From JBBKWQ01 sp037969115 (lineage in GTDB: Bacteria > Actinomycetota > Acidimicrobiia > Acidimicrobiales > Ilumatobacteraceae), in NCBI GenBank assembly GCA_037969115.1, contig JBBKWQ010000071.1:1-14647 (forward strand): DNA of 14,647 nucleotides. The letters are read 5' to 3'. Positions 6,710 through 14,581 of the stretch are shown here, in pieces. A program made the translations under genes and the position numbers. Each line of letters begins with the position of its first letter. Within the stretch, counting starts at the first letter, position 1. The notes beneath the pieces are model-generated. The model was not told the DNA's origin. It did no database searches and saw only the letters and a list, made by a program, of their open reading frames with translations.

Positions 6710-7318
6710 ATGAGCTACGACGACCGCACCGGCGGCGACTACGACGACTACGACGACGTCGACGACGAATATCCCGAAGACGGCCAGGCATACGTCGGCG
6801 ACGCCGAAACACTGCTGCGTCGCGCCGTCGACATCATCGCCACTGCCCCCACGATGCCGCTCTCGTCGTCGCCTCGTATCGATCGCGACGAGATCATCGA
6901 GCTCCTCGAAGAGGCTCTGAGCCGAATGCCCGAGGAGATTCGTCAGGCGCGCTGGATGCTCAAGGAGAAGCAGGACTTCATCAACAAGACCCGGCGCGAG
7001 GCCGACGAGTTGCTCGAGGCGGCTCGTGTGCAGGCTGAGCGTATGGTTCAGCGAACCGAAGTGGTGCGAGCTGCAGAGCAGCGCGCTCGGCAGGTGATGG
7101 AGACCGCCGACAACGATTCTCGTCGATTGAAGCTCGAGACCGAGGACTTTCTCGATCAGCGGCTCGGAAGCTTCGAGATCCTGCTCGACAAACTCGGTCG
7201 GACGGTCGCCGCAGGTCGCCAGCGTCTCTCCATCGGCGATCCGGCCGCAGTGCTCGACGAAACGGACGAGGACGTCGAAGATCCGACGAAGGGGTTCTTC
7301 GACCAGGACCGAGGATGA
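6710..7318 (+). CDS. DivIVA/SepIVA-like coiled-coil protein
   Basis: A 202-aa, strongly charged protein. Residues 1-25 are a run of Asp and Tyr (DYDDYDD pattern). A short helical segment from about 35 is followed by a proline-containing linker, then a long predicted coiled coil from about 60 to 165 (EIIELLEEAL, later repeated EAD/RAA/ERM heptads) and an acidic tail. Position and layout match the DivIVA-domain protein SepIVA of mycobacteria (Rv2927c), which sits next to the DUF177 gene and acts in polar growth and septation; relatives are often labelled ATP synthase subunit b-like. Function here is inferred from synteny and coiled-coil structure, not from a catalytic motif. AGAAGG lies 5 nt before the ATG. 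The stop overlaps the next gene's start (ATGA), implying coupled translation. Confidence 0.8.
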   Translation: MSYDDRTGGDYDDYDDVDDEYPEDGQAYVGDAETLLRRAVDIIATAPTMPLSSSPRIDRDEIIELLEEALSRMPEEIRQARWMLKEKQDFINKTRREADELLEAARVQAERMVQRTEVVRAAEQRARQVMETADNDSRRLKLETEDFLDQRLGSFEILLDKLGRTVAAGRQRLSIGDPAAVLDETDEDVEDPTKGFFDQDRG

Positions 7319-7833
7319 CCAGGTCCGTTCCGGCTCGTGCGTTGTTGGTGAACACGGTCGAACTCCTGCGTCAGCCGGGCAACTTCCGGGAACTCGTCGT
7401 CGAGCTCACCGCCGCCGATCTCGGCATCGACGACGAACACGTCGCCGGACCGATCAGCTCCGAATTGAGACTCGATGCCACCGTCGACGGCATCACGGTG
7501 AGCGGTACCGTGGCCACGCCGTACGCGAACGTCTGCCGACGGTGCCTCAACGCCGTCCGAGGAGTGTCGGTGTCCGAAGTCGACGAGCTCTATCAGCAGA
7601 ACGTCACCGATGCCGACGCCTACCAACTCGACGGCGATCAACTCGATCTCGCGCCGGTCGTTCGCGAGTACGCCCTGATCGATCTACCGGAGGCGCCGTT
7701 GTGCCGAGACGACTGCGCCGGGATCTGTCCCGCCTGCGGGATCGACCGGAACCAGAGCACCTGTGAGTGCGACACGACGGTTCGAGACGATCGTTGGGCC
7801 GCCCTCGACGAGTTGCGTCTCGACGACGACTGA
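7315..7833 (+). CDS. DUF177 (YceD-like) metal-binding protein
   Basis: A 172-aa member of the YceD/DUF177 family, almost always encoded beside rpmF and linked in bacteria and plastids to 23S rRNA accumulation. The N-terminal half is a beta-rich domain with one CxxC (C74, C77) in CRRCLNAV. The C-terminal half has the family's conserved block around residues 120-165, here with C130, C134, C138, C141, C150 and C152 (CxxxCxxxCxxC then CxC), followed by DDRWAALDEL. Eight cysteines suggest zinc binding, although the grouping into sites is inferred. The ATG overlaps the upstream stop by 4 nt. The 120 bp to rpmF contain a candidate separate promoter for rpmF. Confidence 0.92.
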   Translation: MTRSVPARALLVNTVELLRQPGNFRELVVELTAADLGIDDEHVAGPISSELRLDATVDGITVSGTVATPYANVCRRCLNAVRGVSVSEVDELYQQNVTDADAYQLDGDQLDLAPVVREYALIDLPEAPLCRDDCAGICPACGIDRNQSTCECDTTVRDDRWAALDELRLDDD

Positions 7834-7888
7834 GCCATCCCGTGAGATCGGGGCCCAGATCGACGGTGGGCAACGCCCGGATCGCCGA

Positions 7889-7894
7889 TATCTT
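7889..7894 (+). promoter_or_regulatory. Candidate -10 box and structured leader of rpmF
   Basis: TATCTT fits TANNNT. The 53-nt leader predicted to follow contains two small hairpins: GAGC/GCTC (7896-7908) and CCGAG/CTCGG (7908-7924). A GGAGAG ribosome-binding site lies upstream of the ATG at 7954. Part of the first hairpin may lie over the transcription start. Confidence 0.35.
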
Positions 7895-7953
7895 GGAGCA
7901 GCCCGCTCCGAGGTCCCATCTCGGTTCGCAACGATCGCACGGAGAGCCCAACG

Positions 7954-8133
7954 ATGGCAGTTCCCAAGAAGAAAACATCGAAGTCGAAGTCGCGTAGTCG
8001 CCGCGCCAGCGCTTGGAAGCTCAACGCTCCGGCGCGCAGCACATGTCCGCGATGCGGCAACGCCAAGACGCCGCACACGGTGTGCCCGTCGTGCGGCTGG
8101 TACAAGAACCGCGTCGTCATCGACGTTGCCTAG
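7954..8133 (+). CDS. rpmF: 50S ribosomal protein L32, zinc-binding form
   Basis: A 59-aa protein of the large ribosomal subunit. It opens with MAVPKKKTSKSKSRSRRA, the basic tail typical of L32 that reaches into the ribosome, followed by AWKL and two knuckles, C31-P-R-C34 and C44-P-S-C47, so it is the C+ (zinc-binding) version. It ends GWYKNRVVIDVA, close to the family norm. GGAGAG lies about 8 nt before the ATG. No cysteine-free paralogue is visible in the window. The gene sits between DUF177 and plsX, as in most bacteria, and plsX begins 19 nt after the stop. Confidence 0.97.
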   Translation: MAVPKKKTSKSKSRSRRASAWKLNAPARSTCPRCGNAKTPHTVCPSCGWYKNRVVIDVA

Positions 8134-8152
8134 CTTGGGCAGCACCGCGACG

Positions 8153-9130
8153 ATGATGCCCATTGCCGTCGATGCAATGGGTGGCGACCACGCCCCCGAC
8201 GTTGTCGTCGCAGCCGCCCTCACGGCGGCACGGGCCGGTACACCCGTCGTCCTGGTCGGCCCGGCCGATCTCGGCGACCGCGTCGATATCGCCGATCTCC
8301 CGCTGATCGAGGCGAGTGAGATCATCGACATGGACGACGATCCCGCCAAGGCGGTTCGTCGCAAGAAGGACTCCACGCTGGTGCGGGCCGCCGAAGCGGT
8401 ACGCGAGGGTCGAGCGAGCGCGATGGTGTCCGCCGGGAACACCGGCGCCACGATGGCATCGGCGCTGCTGCGCATGGGCCGCATCAAGGGCGTCAGCCGA
8501 CCCGCTATCGCAACCGTCATCCCGGTTCCCGGCGCCACGCCAACTGTGTTGCTCGACGCCGGCGCCAACGCCGAGGTCCAGGCCGACTGGCTGGTGCAAT
8601 TCGGCCAGATGGGCTCGGTGTTCTCACGCCTGCGTCTCGGTGTCGACAACCCGAAGGTCGGTCTGCTGTCGATCGGCGAGGAACCCGGCAAGGGTGACGC
8701 GCTCCGGAAAGAAGCCTTCCCGCTCATGGTCGACGCGTCCGGCATGAACTTCGTCGGCAACGTCGAGGGCCGCGACGTGATGAGCGACCTCGCCGACGTC
8801 ATCGTCACCGATGGTTTCACCGGCAACGTCGTGCTCAAGACCCTCGAAGGCGGTATGCGAGCCATCATTCGAGCGTTGCTCGAGGCATTCAATTCCGAAC
8901 CGCACTATCAGGCGCATGCCGAGGCGCTGATGCCAGCGCTGCTACCGCTGTACGAGACGCTCGATGCCGAGACCTACGGAGGCGCGATGCTCCTGGGCGT
9001 CGACGGCGTCTGCATCATCTCGCACGGCTCGTCCAGCGAACGCGCCCTCGTCAATGCCATCGGAGTCGCCCGCGAGATGGTCGAGGCCGACGTGGTCGGC
9101 GCGATTCGCTCGGCGATCACCGCCGACTGA
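8153..9130 (+). CDS. plsX: Phosphate acyltransferase PlsX
   Basis: Makes acyl-phosphate from acyl-ACP and phosphate, the first step of the PlsX/PlsY route to phosphatidic acid; a peripheral membrane enzyme. The 325-aa protein has the family's N-terminal block (IAVDAMGGDHAPD from residue 4), VSAGNTGATMAS near 100, LDAGANAEVQ near 135, FVGNVEGRD near 203, VTDGFTGNVVLKTLEGG near 220, and the closing GVCIISHGSSSERALVNAI near 286. The frame stays open upstream for another 390 bases, but that part overlaps rpmF in another frame and lacks family similarity. Two adjacent ATGs (8153, 8156) are equally acceptable starts, and the ribosome-binding site is weak. Its substrate carrier is probably encoded by the next gene. 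Confidence 0.96.
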   Translation: MMPIAVDAMGGDHAPDVVVAAALTAARAGTPVVLVGPADLGDRVDIADLPLIEASEIIDMDDDPAKAVRRKKDSTLVRAAEAVREGRASAMVSAGNTGATMASALLRMGRIKGVSRPAIATVIPVPGATPTVLLDAGANAEVQADWLVQFGQMGSVFSRLRLGVDNPKVGLLSIGEEPGKGDALRKEAFPLMVDASGMNFVGNVEGRDVMSDLADVIVTDGFTGNVVLKTLEGGMRAIIRALLEAFNSEPHYQAHAEALMPALLPLYETLDAETYGGAMLLGVDGVCIISHGSSSERALVNAIGVAREMVEADVVGAIRSAITAD

Positions 9131-9156
9131 CGCAACGAGGCGTGGCGCCCGATCGG

Positions 9157-9162
9157 TAGACT
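9157..9162 (+). promoter_or_regulatory. Candidate -10 box for acpP (leaderless)
   Basis: TAGACT fits TANNNT and ends 7 nt before the ATG at 9170, the expected distance for a transcript starting at the start codon. No Shine-Dalgarno sequence or clear -35 box is seen. Confidence 0.55.
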
Positions 9163-9169
9163 CCGGCGG

Positions 9170-9466
9170 ATGCCCGCAGAAACGCACGTGGAACACGGAC
9201 CGATCGGCCGCGACGAGATCTTCGAGATCGTTCGCGACAGCCTCGCCGACATCTTGGAGATCGATCCTTCGACGATCAGCGAAGGGCAGTCGTTCAGCGA
9301 CGACCTGGAAGCCGACTCCCTGGCGCTGATCGAACTCGTCGAAGCGCTCGAAGAAGAGCTCTCCGACCGCACGGTCGGTTTCCGCATCGAAGACGAAGAC
9401 CTCGAAGATCTGAAGACGGTCCGCGATGCCGTCGACTATGTGCACGGGCGCGTCGGCGAAAAGTGA
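9170..9466 (+). CDS. acpP: Acyl carrier protein
   Basis: Carries growing acyl chains on a 4'-phosphopantetheine arm for fatty-acid synthesis and supplies acyl-ACP to PlsX. The protein is 98 aa. The attachment serine is S50 in ADSLALIELVEALEEEL, the usual DSL context at the start of helix II. The closing LKTVRDAVDYV matches helix IV of type II ACPs. It is longer than the usual 75-85 aa: about ten residues extend the N-terminus, and roughly five extra residues (within 64-72, LSDRTVGFR) enlarge the loop after helix II. The strongly acidic composition is typical. The gene sits between plsX and rnc, separated from rnc by one base. A specialised ACP rather than the main one is possible, but synteny favours the housekeeping role. 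Confidence 0.93.
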   Translation: MPAETHVEHGPIGRDEIFEIVRDSLADILEIDPSTISEGQSFSDDLEADSLALIELVEALEEELSDRTVGFRIEDEDLEDLKTVRDAVDYVHGRVGEK

Positions 9467-9467
9467 C

Positions 9468-10142
9468 GTGAACGAACTCGAGCGTCGACTCGGGCACGGG
9501 TTCACCGATTCGACGCTGCTGGCAAGGGCATTGTCGCATCGGTCGTGGGTCGCTGAGTCCGACGACGATCACAGCAACGAGCGCCTCGAGTTCCTCGGTG
9601 ATGCGGTACTCGGGTGGGTGGTCGCTGACATCGCGTTCCGACAGTTCGTCGAACTCCCCGAGGGTGACCTCACGGACCTTCGCAAGAGCGTGGTGAACGC
9701 CACGGCGTTGGCCGAAGTTGCGAGCGAGTTACGCCTGGGCGACCATCTGCTGCTCGGCAAGGGCGAAGACGCCGCCGGGGGCCGCGAAAAGGTGTCGATC
9801 ATGTCCGACGCGATGGAGGCGGTGCTGGGCGCCGTGTATCTCGATGCCGGCGCCGACGCGGCATACCGAGTGATCGCCCGCCTCTTCTCGCCGCGCATCC
9901 AGGCGGCGGTCGACACGCTCGACCAGCTCGATCACAAGTCGGCGCTCCAGGAGCTCTGCGCTCGCCGAGGTCTGTCCACGCCGAGCTATGTCGTCGACTC
10001 GGAGGGCCCCGACCACGAGAAGGTCTTCACGGCGGCCGTTCTGGTCGACTCCGAAACCGTCGGGCGGGGCGTGGGTCGTTCGAAGAAGGCGGCTGAGCAG
10101 GCCGCCGCCGACAAGGCCTTCGCGGCGTTGACCGACGACTGA
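9468..10142 (+). CDS. rnc: Ribonuclease III
   Basis: Cleaves double-stranded RNA, including the 16S-23S precursor stems, leaving 2-nt 3' overhangs. Starting from the GTG at 9468 the protein has 224 aa. The signature ERLEFLGDAVL occupies residues 38-48, and the metal-binding residues E41, D45, D114 and E117, with E38 and E65, fall at the same numbers as in the E. coli enzyme, which supports this start. A double-stranded-RNA-binding domain spans about 150-222 (HKSALQELC at the start, SKKAAEQAAADKAF at the end). The frame is open back to an ATG at 9426 inside acpP, but that adds non-conserved residues. The GTG follows the acpP stop by a single base, so the two are probably translationally coupled. 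Confidence 0.95.
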   Translation: MNELERRLGHGFTDSTLLARALSHRSWVAESDDDHSNERLEFLGDAVLGWVVADIAFRQFVELPEGDLTDLRKSVVNATALAEVASELRLGDHLLLGKGEDAAGGREKVSIMSDAMEAVLGAVYLDAGADAAYRVIARLFSPRIQAAVDTLDQLDHKSALQELCARRGLSTPSYVVDSEGPDHEKVFTAAVLVDSETVGRGVGRSKKAAEQAAADKAFAALTDD

Positions 10143-10191
10143 GACGTGGCGATCGAAGTCCGTTCACTCCGTTCCCGCCGAACCGGTCTGC

Positions 10192-11028
10192 ATGCCTGAG
10201 CTTCCCGAGGTCGAAACCGTCCGGCGTGGGCTCGATCGCTTTGCCGTGGGCCGTCGCGTCAACGCCGTCGAGGTCGGTCGCGAGCGAACCGTCAGGCGGA
10301 CGTCGCGCGAGGCGTTGATCGCCGGGCTCACCGGCGTGACGCTCACGGCGTCGTGCCGTCGTGGCAAGTACCTGCTGATGCCACTCGACAGCGGGGACGA
10401 GTTGATGATCCATCTCCGTATGAGCGGGCAGGTTCTCGTTGCGCCGGCCGACACGCAGCGCCCGGTGCACACTCACGTGGTGATGCATCTCGACGACGGA
10501 AACGAGCTGTGGTTCGTCGATCCCCGAACCTTCGGCGAAGTGGTCGTGTTCGACCCGGAAAACGTCGATGTCGAGCTCCCCGAGTTGGCGAAGCTGGGAC
10601 TCGACCCCGTCGTCGACGACTTGTCGCTCCGCGCCCTTCGGGTCATCCTCCGCGGGCGGTCGCGCCAGCTCAAGCAGGTGCTGCTCGATCAACACCTCAT
10701 CGCCGGCATCGGAAACATCTATGCCGACGAGATACTGCATCGCGCACGGCTTCGTCCCGATCGTCCATCAGACGGTCTGACGACTCGCGCCGAGGCACGG
10801 CTGCACGCCGGCATCCACGATGTGCTGAGCGCAGCCATTCGAGCAGGTGGCTCGACGTTGGCCGATGCCCAATACGTCGATCTGTTCGGGACCGGTGGCT
10901 CGTATCAGCACGAACATCTCGTGTACGCACGGGGAGGCGAGCGATGCCAGACATGTGGCGTGGGTCGGATCAAACGAGTGATGATCGGGCAACGCTCGAC
11001 GCACTTCTGTCCGGTCTGTCAGCGATGA
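10192..11028 (+). CDS. mutM: Formamidopyrimidine-DNA glycosylase (Fpg)
   Basis: Removes 8-oxoguanine and formamidopyrimidines from DNA and nicks the abasic site (AP lyase). The 278-aa protein begins MPELPEVE: the proline at position 2 becomes the N-terminal nucleophile after Met removal and E3 is the partner acid, so the ATG at 10192 is fixed by the chemistry. K59 in RRGKYLLM is the conserved DNA-binding lysine. DPRTFGE, the helix-two-turn-helix region with GIGNIYADEIL, and a C-terminal zinc finger (C252, C255, C273, C276 ending FCPVCQR) are all present. Length is normal. It lies 49 bp after rnc, and no good ribosome-binding site or -10 box is seen in that gap, so read-through from rnc is likely. 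Confidence 0.97.
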   Translation: MPELPEVETVRRGLDRFAVGRRVNAVEVGRERTVRRTSREALIAGLTGVTLTASCRRGKYLLMPLDSGDELMIHLRMSGQVLVAPADTQRPVHTHVVMHLDDGNELWFVDPRTFGEVVVFDPENVDVELPELAKLGLDPVVDDLSLRALRVILRGRSRQLKQVLLDQHLIAGIGNIYADEILHRARLRPDRPSDGLTTRAEARLHAGIHDVLSAAIRAGGSTLADAQYVDLFGTGGSYQHEHLVYARGGERCQTCGVGRIKRVMIGQRSTHFCPVCQR

Positions 11029-11061
11029 CGCAGAAGCTGGGGGAGAGGCACCCGCGCCTTG

Positions 11062-11067
11062 TAGCGT
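11062..11067 (+). promoter_or_regulatory. Candidate -10 box for smc
   Basis: TAGCGT, within the same 9-mer TTGTAGCGT seen before coaD, ends 10 nt before the smc GTG. The intervening bases contain no Shine-Dalgarno sequence, which favours a leaderless or very short-leader transcript. Confidence 0.4.
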
Positions 11068-11077
11068 CGTCAACACC

Positions 11078-14000
11078 GTGTTTCTGAAGAGTCTCACCCT
11101 CAAGGGCTTCAAGTCGTTCGCCGATTCGACCGTTCTGGCGCTCGAACCAGGCGTCACCGTCGTCGTCGGACCGAATGGTTCGGGCAAGTCGAACGTCGTC
11201 GATGCGATCGCCTGGGTACTCGGCGCGCAGGCACCCAAATCGGTTCGGTCGCAGAAGATGGACGACGTCATCTTCGCCGGAACCGAGAAGCGCGCCGCCC
11301 TGGGCCGAGCCGAGGTGGGTCTCACCATCGACAACTCCACCGGCATGCTGCCGCTCGAGTTCAGCGAGGTCACCGTCACTCGCACGCTCTTCCGCACCGG
11401 CGAGAGCGAGTACTCCATCAACGGCGTGCCGTGTCGACTCCTCGACGTGCAAGAGCTCCTGTCCGACGCAGGCGTGGGTCGTCAGCAGCACGTGATCGTG
11501 AGCCAAGGACAGATCGACGCGGTGCTCAACGCGCGCCCGGAAGAGCGCCGGGCGATCATCGAGGAGGCGGCGGGGGTGTTGAAGTACCGGAAGCGCAAGG
11601 AGAAGGCTGAACGCCGTCTCGACGCGACCGAAGCCAACCTGCTCCGCGTGCAAGACCTCATTCGTGAGGTCCGTCGACAACTCAAACCGCTCGAACGTCA
11701 GGCAGATGCGGCCCGCCGCCACGACGGACTCGTCGCCGAACTCACTGCGTTGCGCATCTTCGTTGCCGGTCGTGAGATTTCGAGCTTGCGGGGCAAACTC
11801 ACCACTCTGGCCGCCGATCGCATCGACGGTCAGCGGGCTGAGGGCGAGTTGAAGGCACTCCTTGCCAGGGTCGACACGTCGATCATGGCCATCGAATCCG
11901 AGCTGACGGCACGTGGCGCCAACGACGTGGGTGATCGACTCCGTCGCGTCGAACAACTTCGTGAACGGGCGCGAGGGTTGGCCGGGATACTTGCCGAGCG
12001 TCGCCGTTCGATGGAACGAGACCGCGGCCAGTTGCTCGATGCCGGCGTGATCGCCTCGCTCGAAGCCGACGCCGCCCGATTCGCGACCGAACTCACCGAG
12101 GTCATCGCCGGCATGGAGGCGCTTGCGCCCGAGGTCGAGCGTCTCGTGAACGACGAAGAGCTGTTCGATGTCGAGCGAAGCCAGATGTCGGAGGTGCTCT
12201 CCACCGACGACGGTGGAGCACGCGCCGCCAGCGCCGCCGCCGAGGTGCGCGGAGAACTCCGAACCGTTCGCGTGGGGCTCGAGCGCAGCGAGAGCGAGTT
12301 GCGGCGTGCTACGTCACGCACTGCACAGCTCGATGCGCAGCTCGCCGAACTCACAGCAGAGATCGATCGTCTCCGTGAGGACTGCAGCGATGCGGAAGGC
12401 GTGGAGGGACCGCTGGTCGTCGAGGTCGAGTTGGCAGAATCTGCCCGCGCGGCCGCCGAGGCGGAAACGGAGACGTGCACCGCCGCCCGCAACGAGGCCG
12501 CTGAGGCGGCGTCGCGGTGGTCCGCTCGCGTCGAGGCGCTGCAGATGGCGCTCGACGCTGCTCATGCGCGGGCCGGCGCAGAGCGACTCGCCGATGTCGA
12601 CGGTGTGCTCGGCACACTCCTCGATCTCGTCGAGATCGACCAGGGTTGGGAACTGTCGGTCGAGGCGGCCCTCGGTGAGGCGCTGACCGGGGTGGTCGTG
12701 AACGACGCTGCGGCAGCTCGTGGCGCGTTGCGTGCACTCGGCGATTCCGACACGAGTGGCGCTGTACTGGCTCTCGGTGTTCGAGCCGCTGCCGGCCGGC
12801 CGCCGTCGGTCGGCGAGCCCGTCCGCAATCACGTTCGTTCGGGGCGACCAGGAGTCGCCACATTGCTCGATGGTCTGCTCGGTGGTGCGGTACGTGTCGA
12901 CGACATCGAATCGGCTGTCGATGCTGCGGTCCAGTTCCCGGAAGCTGTGGTCGTCACCGCGAGCGGCGATCGGTTCGGGCTGTCGGGTTGGCGCGTCGGC
13001 GCCGCCGCAGGAGGGACCACCGCATCGGCGCTCGACGACGCGAAGGAGCGGTCCGAATCAGCAACGAACGCGCTCGCGGCTGCCGAAGCCGCGCTGCGTT
13101 CCGCGCTCGGCAACCTCGACGACGCTCGGCGCTCCGAAGCCGACGTCATTCGTCGACTCGACCAGAACGACGCCACCTTCACGGCCGCATCCGAAGCGCT
13201 GGCCAGAGTGTACGGGCGACGACGCGAGTCGCAGGCCGAACTCGACACGCTGACGGCCACCAAGGAAGAACTCAGCCGCCACATTGCCGGTGAGCAGTCC
13301 CGCGTCGTCGAACTCGAGTCGGCGCTGCCCACGCTCGACGCCGACGAGCAGGCCGAGCTCGACGCAGCGCGTGCACGAGGTGAGGCCCGCTCCGATCTCG
13401 AAACGCGCGCCGCGGTGCTCGGCTCTCGACGCCGCGACCTCGAAGTACGTAACGCGGGCCTCCACGAGCGCAAGCAGTTCCTCGAGAACCGTATGACCGA
13501 GACCGAGCGACGCCTCGACGCCGACCGCGAAGCGCGTGCAGTCGCCGAAGACCGTCGCACGCAGATCGAGCGGGCGCTCGTGGCGGTCGACCGGCTGACG
13601 GCGCTCGTGGAATCGCGTCGTTCGATCATCGAGGTCGAACACGGCGCGTTGGCCGAACAGCGTCGACGGCAGAGCGACGAACTCCGGAGCCTCACGACCG
13701 AGCTCGATCGCCTCCGCAAGGAACGCACCGACGCCGAACGGCGGCTCGACGAGACTCGTGAGAAATCTCGTCGGTGCGAGATCGACGAGGCCGAAGCAAA
13801 GCTGCGGCTGGAGACCTCGATCGAAACGCTTCGCCGTGACCTCGATGTCGAGCCCGCGGTCGCTGAAGGTGTCGAGATGCCCGAGCTGCCCGACGGTGCA
13901 ACACCCGCCGGCCGTGTTCGTGAGCTCGATCGCGAGGTGCGATTGCTCGGTCCGATCAACCCGCTCGCGCTCGAGGAGTTCAACGAGTTGCAGCAGCGCC

Positions 14001-14548
14001 ACACGTTCCTCGACGAACAGCTCGAAGACGTTCGGTCGACGCGACGAGACCTCAGCCGCGTGATCAAAGCTGTCGACCAGGAGATCCAGAACGTGTTCGC
14101 CGGTGCCTTCGCCGATGTCGCGGCCAACTTCACCCAGCTGTTCGCAACACTTTTCCCCGGTGGCAACGGCAAGCTCCGCCTCACCGAACCGGACGACTTG
14201 CTGAACACCGGCATCGAGGTCGAGGCCAAACCCTCGGGCAAGAACGTGAAGAAGCTGTCGCTGTTGTCGGGCGGCGAGCGGAGCCTCACCGCGCTTGCAT
14301 ATCTGTTCGCGGTGTTCAGGAGCCGACCGTCGCCCTTCTACGTGATGGACGAGGTCGAGGCGGCCCTCGACGACGTCAACCTGCATCGTTTTCTGGGCCT
14401 CATCGACGAGTTCCGCAAGGAAGCTCAGCTGCTCATCGTGTCGCACCAGAAGCGCACCATGGAGGCGGCCGACGTGCTCTACGGCGTGACGATGAAAGCC
14501 GGCGGGTCGTCGAAGGTCGTCAGTGAGAAGATCAGCGCCACGCGCTGA
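11078..14548 (+). CDS. smc: Chromosome segregation ATPase SMC
   Basis: The bacterial condensin core, which extrudes and aligns DNA loops together with ScpA and ScpB (not in this window). At 1156 aa it is complete. The N-terminal head has Walker A GPNGSGKSN at 31-39 and the conserved VSQGQID/EERRAIIEEAAGV block near 140-170. A first coiled coil (about 170-500) leads to a hinge (about 505-645, from DVDGVLGTLLDLVE to FGLSGWRVGA). A second coiled coil (about 655-990) leads to the C-terminal head with signature LSGGE at 1063-1067 and Walker B FYVMDE at 1087-1092, followed by the D-loop (ALDD) and an IVSHQKRT switch histidine. The GTG start places the conserved FLKSLTLKGFKSF at the terminus. ftsY, which often follows smc, is absent here. 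Confidence 0.97.
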   Translation: MFLKSLTLKGFKSFADSTVLALEPGVTVVVGPNGSGKSNVVDAIAWVLGAQAPKSVRSQKMDDVIFAGTEKRAALGRAEVGLTIDNSTGMLPLEFSEVTVTRTLFRTGESEYSINGVPCRLLDVQELLSDAGVGRQQHVIVSQGQIDAVLNARPEERRAIIEEAAGVLKYRKRKEKAERRLDATEANLLRVQDLIREVRRQLKPLERQADAARRHDGLVAELTALRIFVAGREISSLRGKLTTLAADRIDGQRAEGELKALLARVDTSIMAIESELTARGANDVGDRLRRVEQLRERARGLAGILAERRRSMERDRGQLLDAGVIASLEADAARFATELTEVIAGMEALAPEVERLVNDEELFDVERSQMSEVLSTDDGGARAASAAAEVRGELRTVRVGLERSESELRRATSRTAQLDAQLAELTAEIDRLREDCSDAEGVEGPLVVEVELAESARAAAEAETETCTAARNEAAEAASRWSARVEALQMALDAAHARAGAERLADVDGVLGTLLDLVEIDQGWELSVEAALGEALTGVVVNDAAAARGALRALGDSDTSGAVLALGVRAAAGRPPSVGEPVRNHVRSGRPGVATLLDGLLGGAVRVDDIESAVDAAVQFPEAVVVTASGDRFGLSGWRVGAAAGGTTASALDDAKERSESATNALAAAEAALRSALGNLDDARRSEADVIRRLDQNDATFTAASEALARVYGRRRESQAELDTLTATKEELSRHIAGEQSRVVELESALPTLDADEQAELDAARARGEARSDLETRAAVLGSRRRDLEVRNAGLHERKQFLENRMTETERRLDADREARAVAEDRRTQIERALVAVDRLTALVESRRSIIEVEHGALAEQRRRQSDELRSLTTELDRLRKERTDAERRLDETREKSRRCEIDEAEAKLRLETSIETLRRDLDVEPAVAEGVEMPELPDGATPAGRVRELDREVRLLGPINPLALEEFNELQQRHTFLDEQLEDVRSTRRDLSRVIKAVDQEIQNVFAGAFADVAANFTQLFATLFPGGNGKLRLTEPDDLLNTGIEVEAKPSGKNVKKLSLLSGGERSLTALAYLFAVFRSRPSPFYVMDEVEAALDDVNLHRFLGLIDEFRKEAQLLIVSHQKRTMEAADVLYGVTMKAGGSSKVVSEKISATR

Positions 14549-14551
14549 CTC

Positions 14552-14577
14552 GTCGCAGGGCCGCTCGTCCCGGCGAC
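14552..14577. terminator. Hairpin between convergent genes, candidate terminator
   Basis: GTCGC-a-GGG (14552-14560), an 8-nt loop, then CCC-g-GCGAC (14569-14577) form an 8-bp GC-rich stem with one A-G mismatch. It starts 4 nt after the smc stop and ends 5 bases before the stop of the opposite-strand gene, so it could end both transcripts. No U-tract follows on either strand. Confidence 0.45.
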
Positions 14578-14581
14578 AGGC

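Noticed and set aside
7763..8152. Upstream extension of the plsX frame
   Set aside because: It would overlap all of rpmF and part of the DUF177 gene and shows no PlsX similarity before the ATG pair at 8153.
9139..9149. Small hairpin GGCG-TGG-CGCC between plsX and acpP
   Set aside because: A 4-bp stem with a 3-nt loop is expected by chance at this base composition and has no U-tract.
13058..14446. Long open frame (462 codons) on the - strand opposite the smc 3' half
   Set aside because: It mirrors the coiled-coil and ATPase head codons of smc and shows no independent motif; smc is unambiguous.
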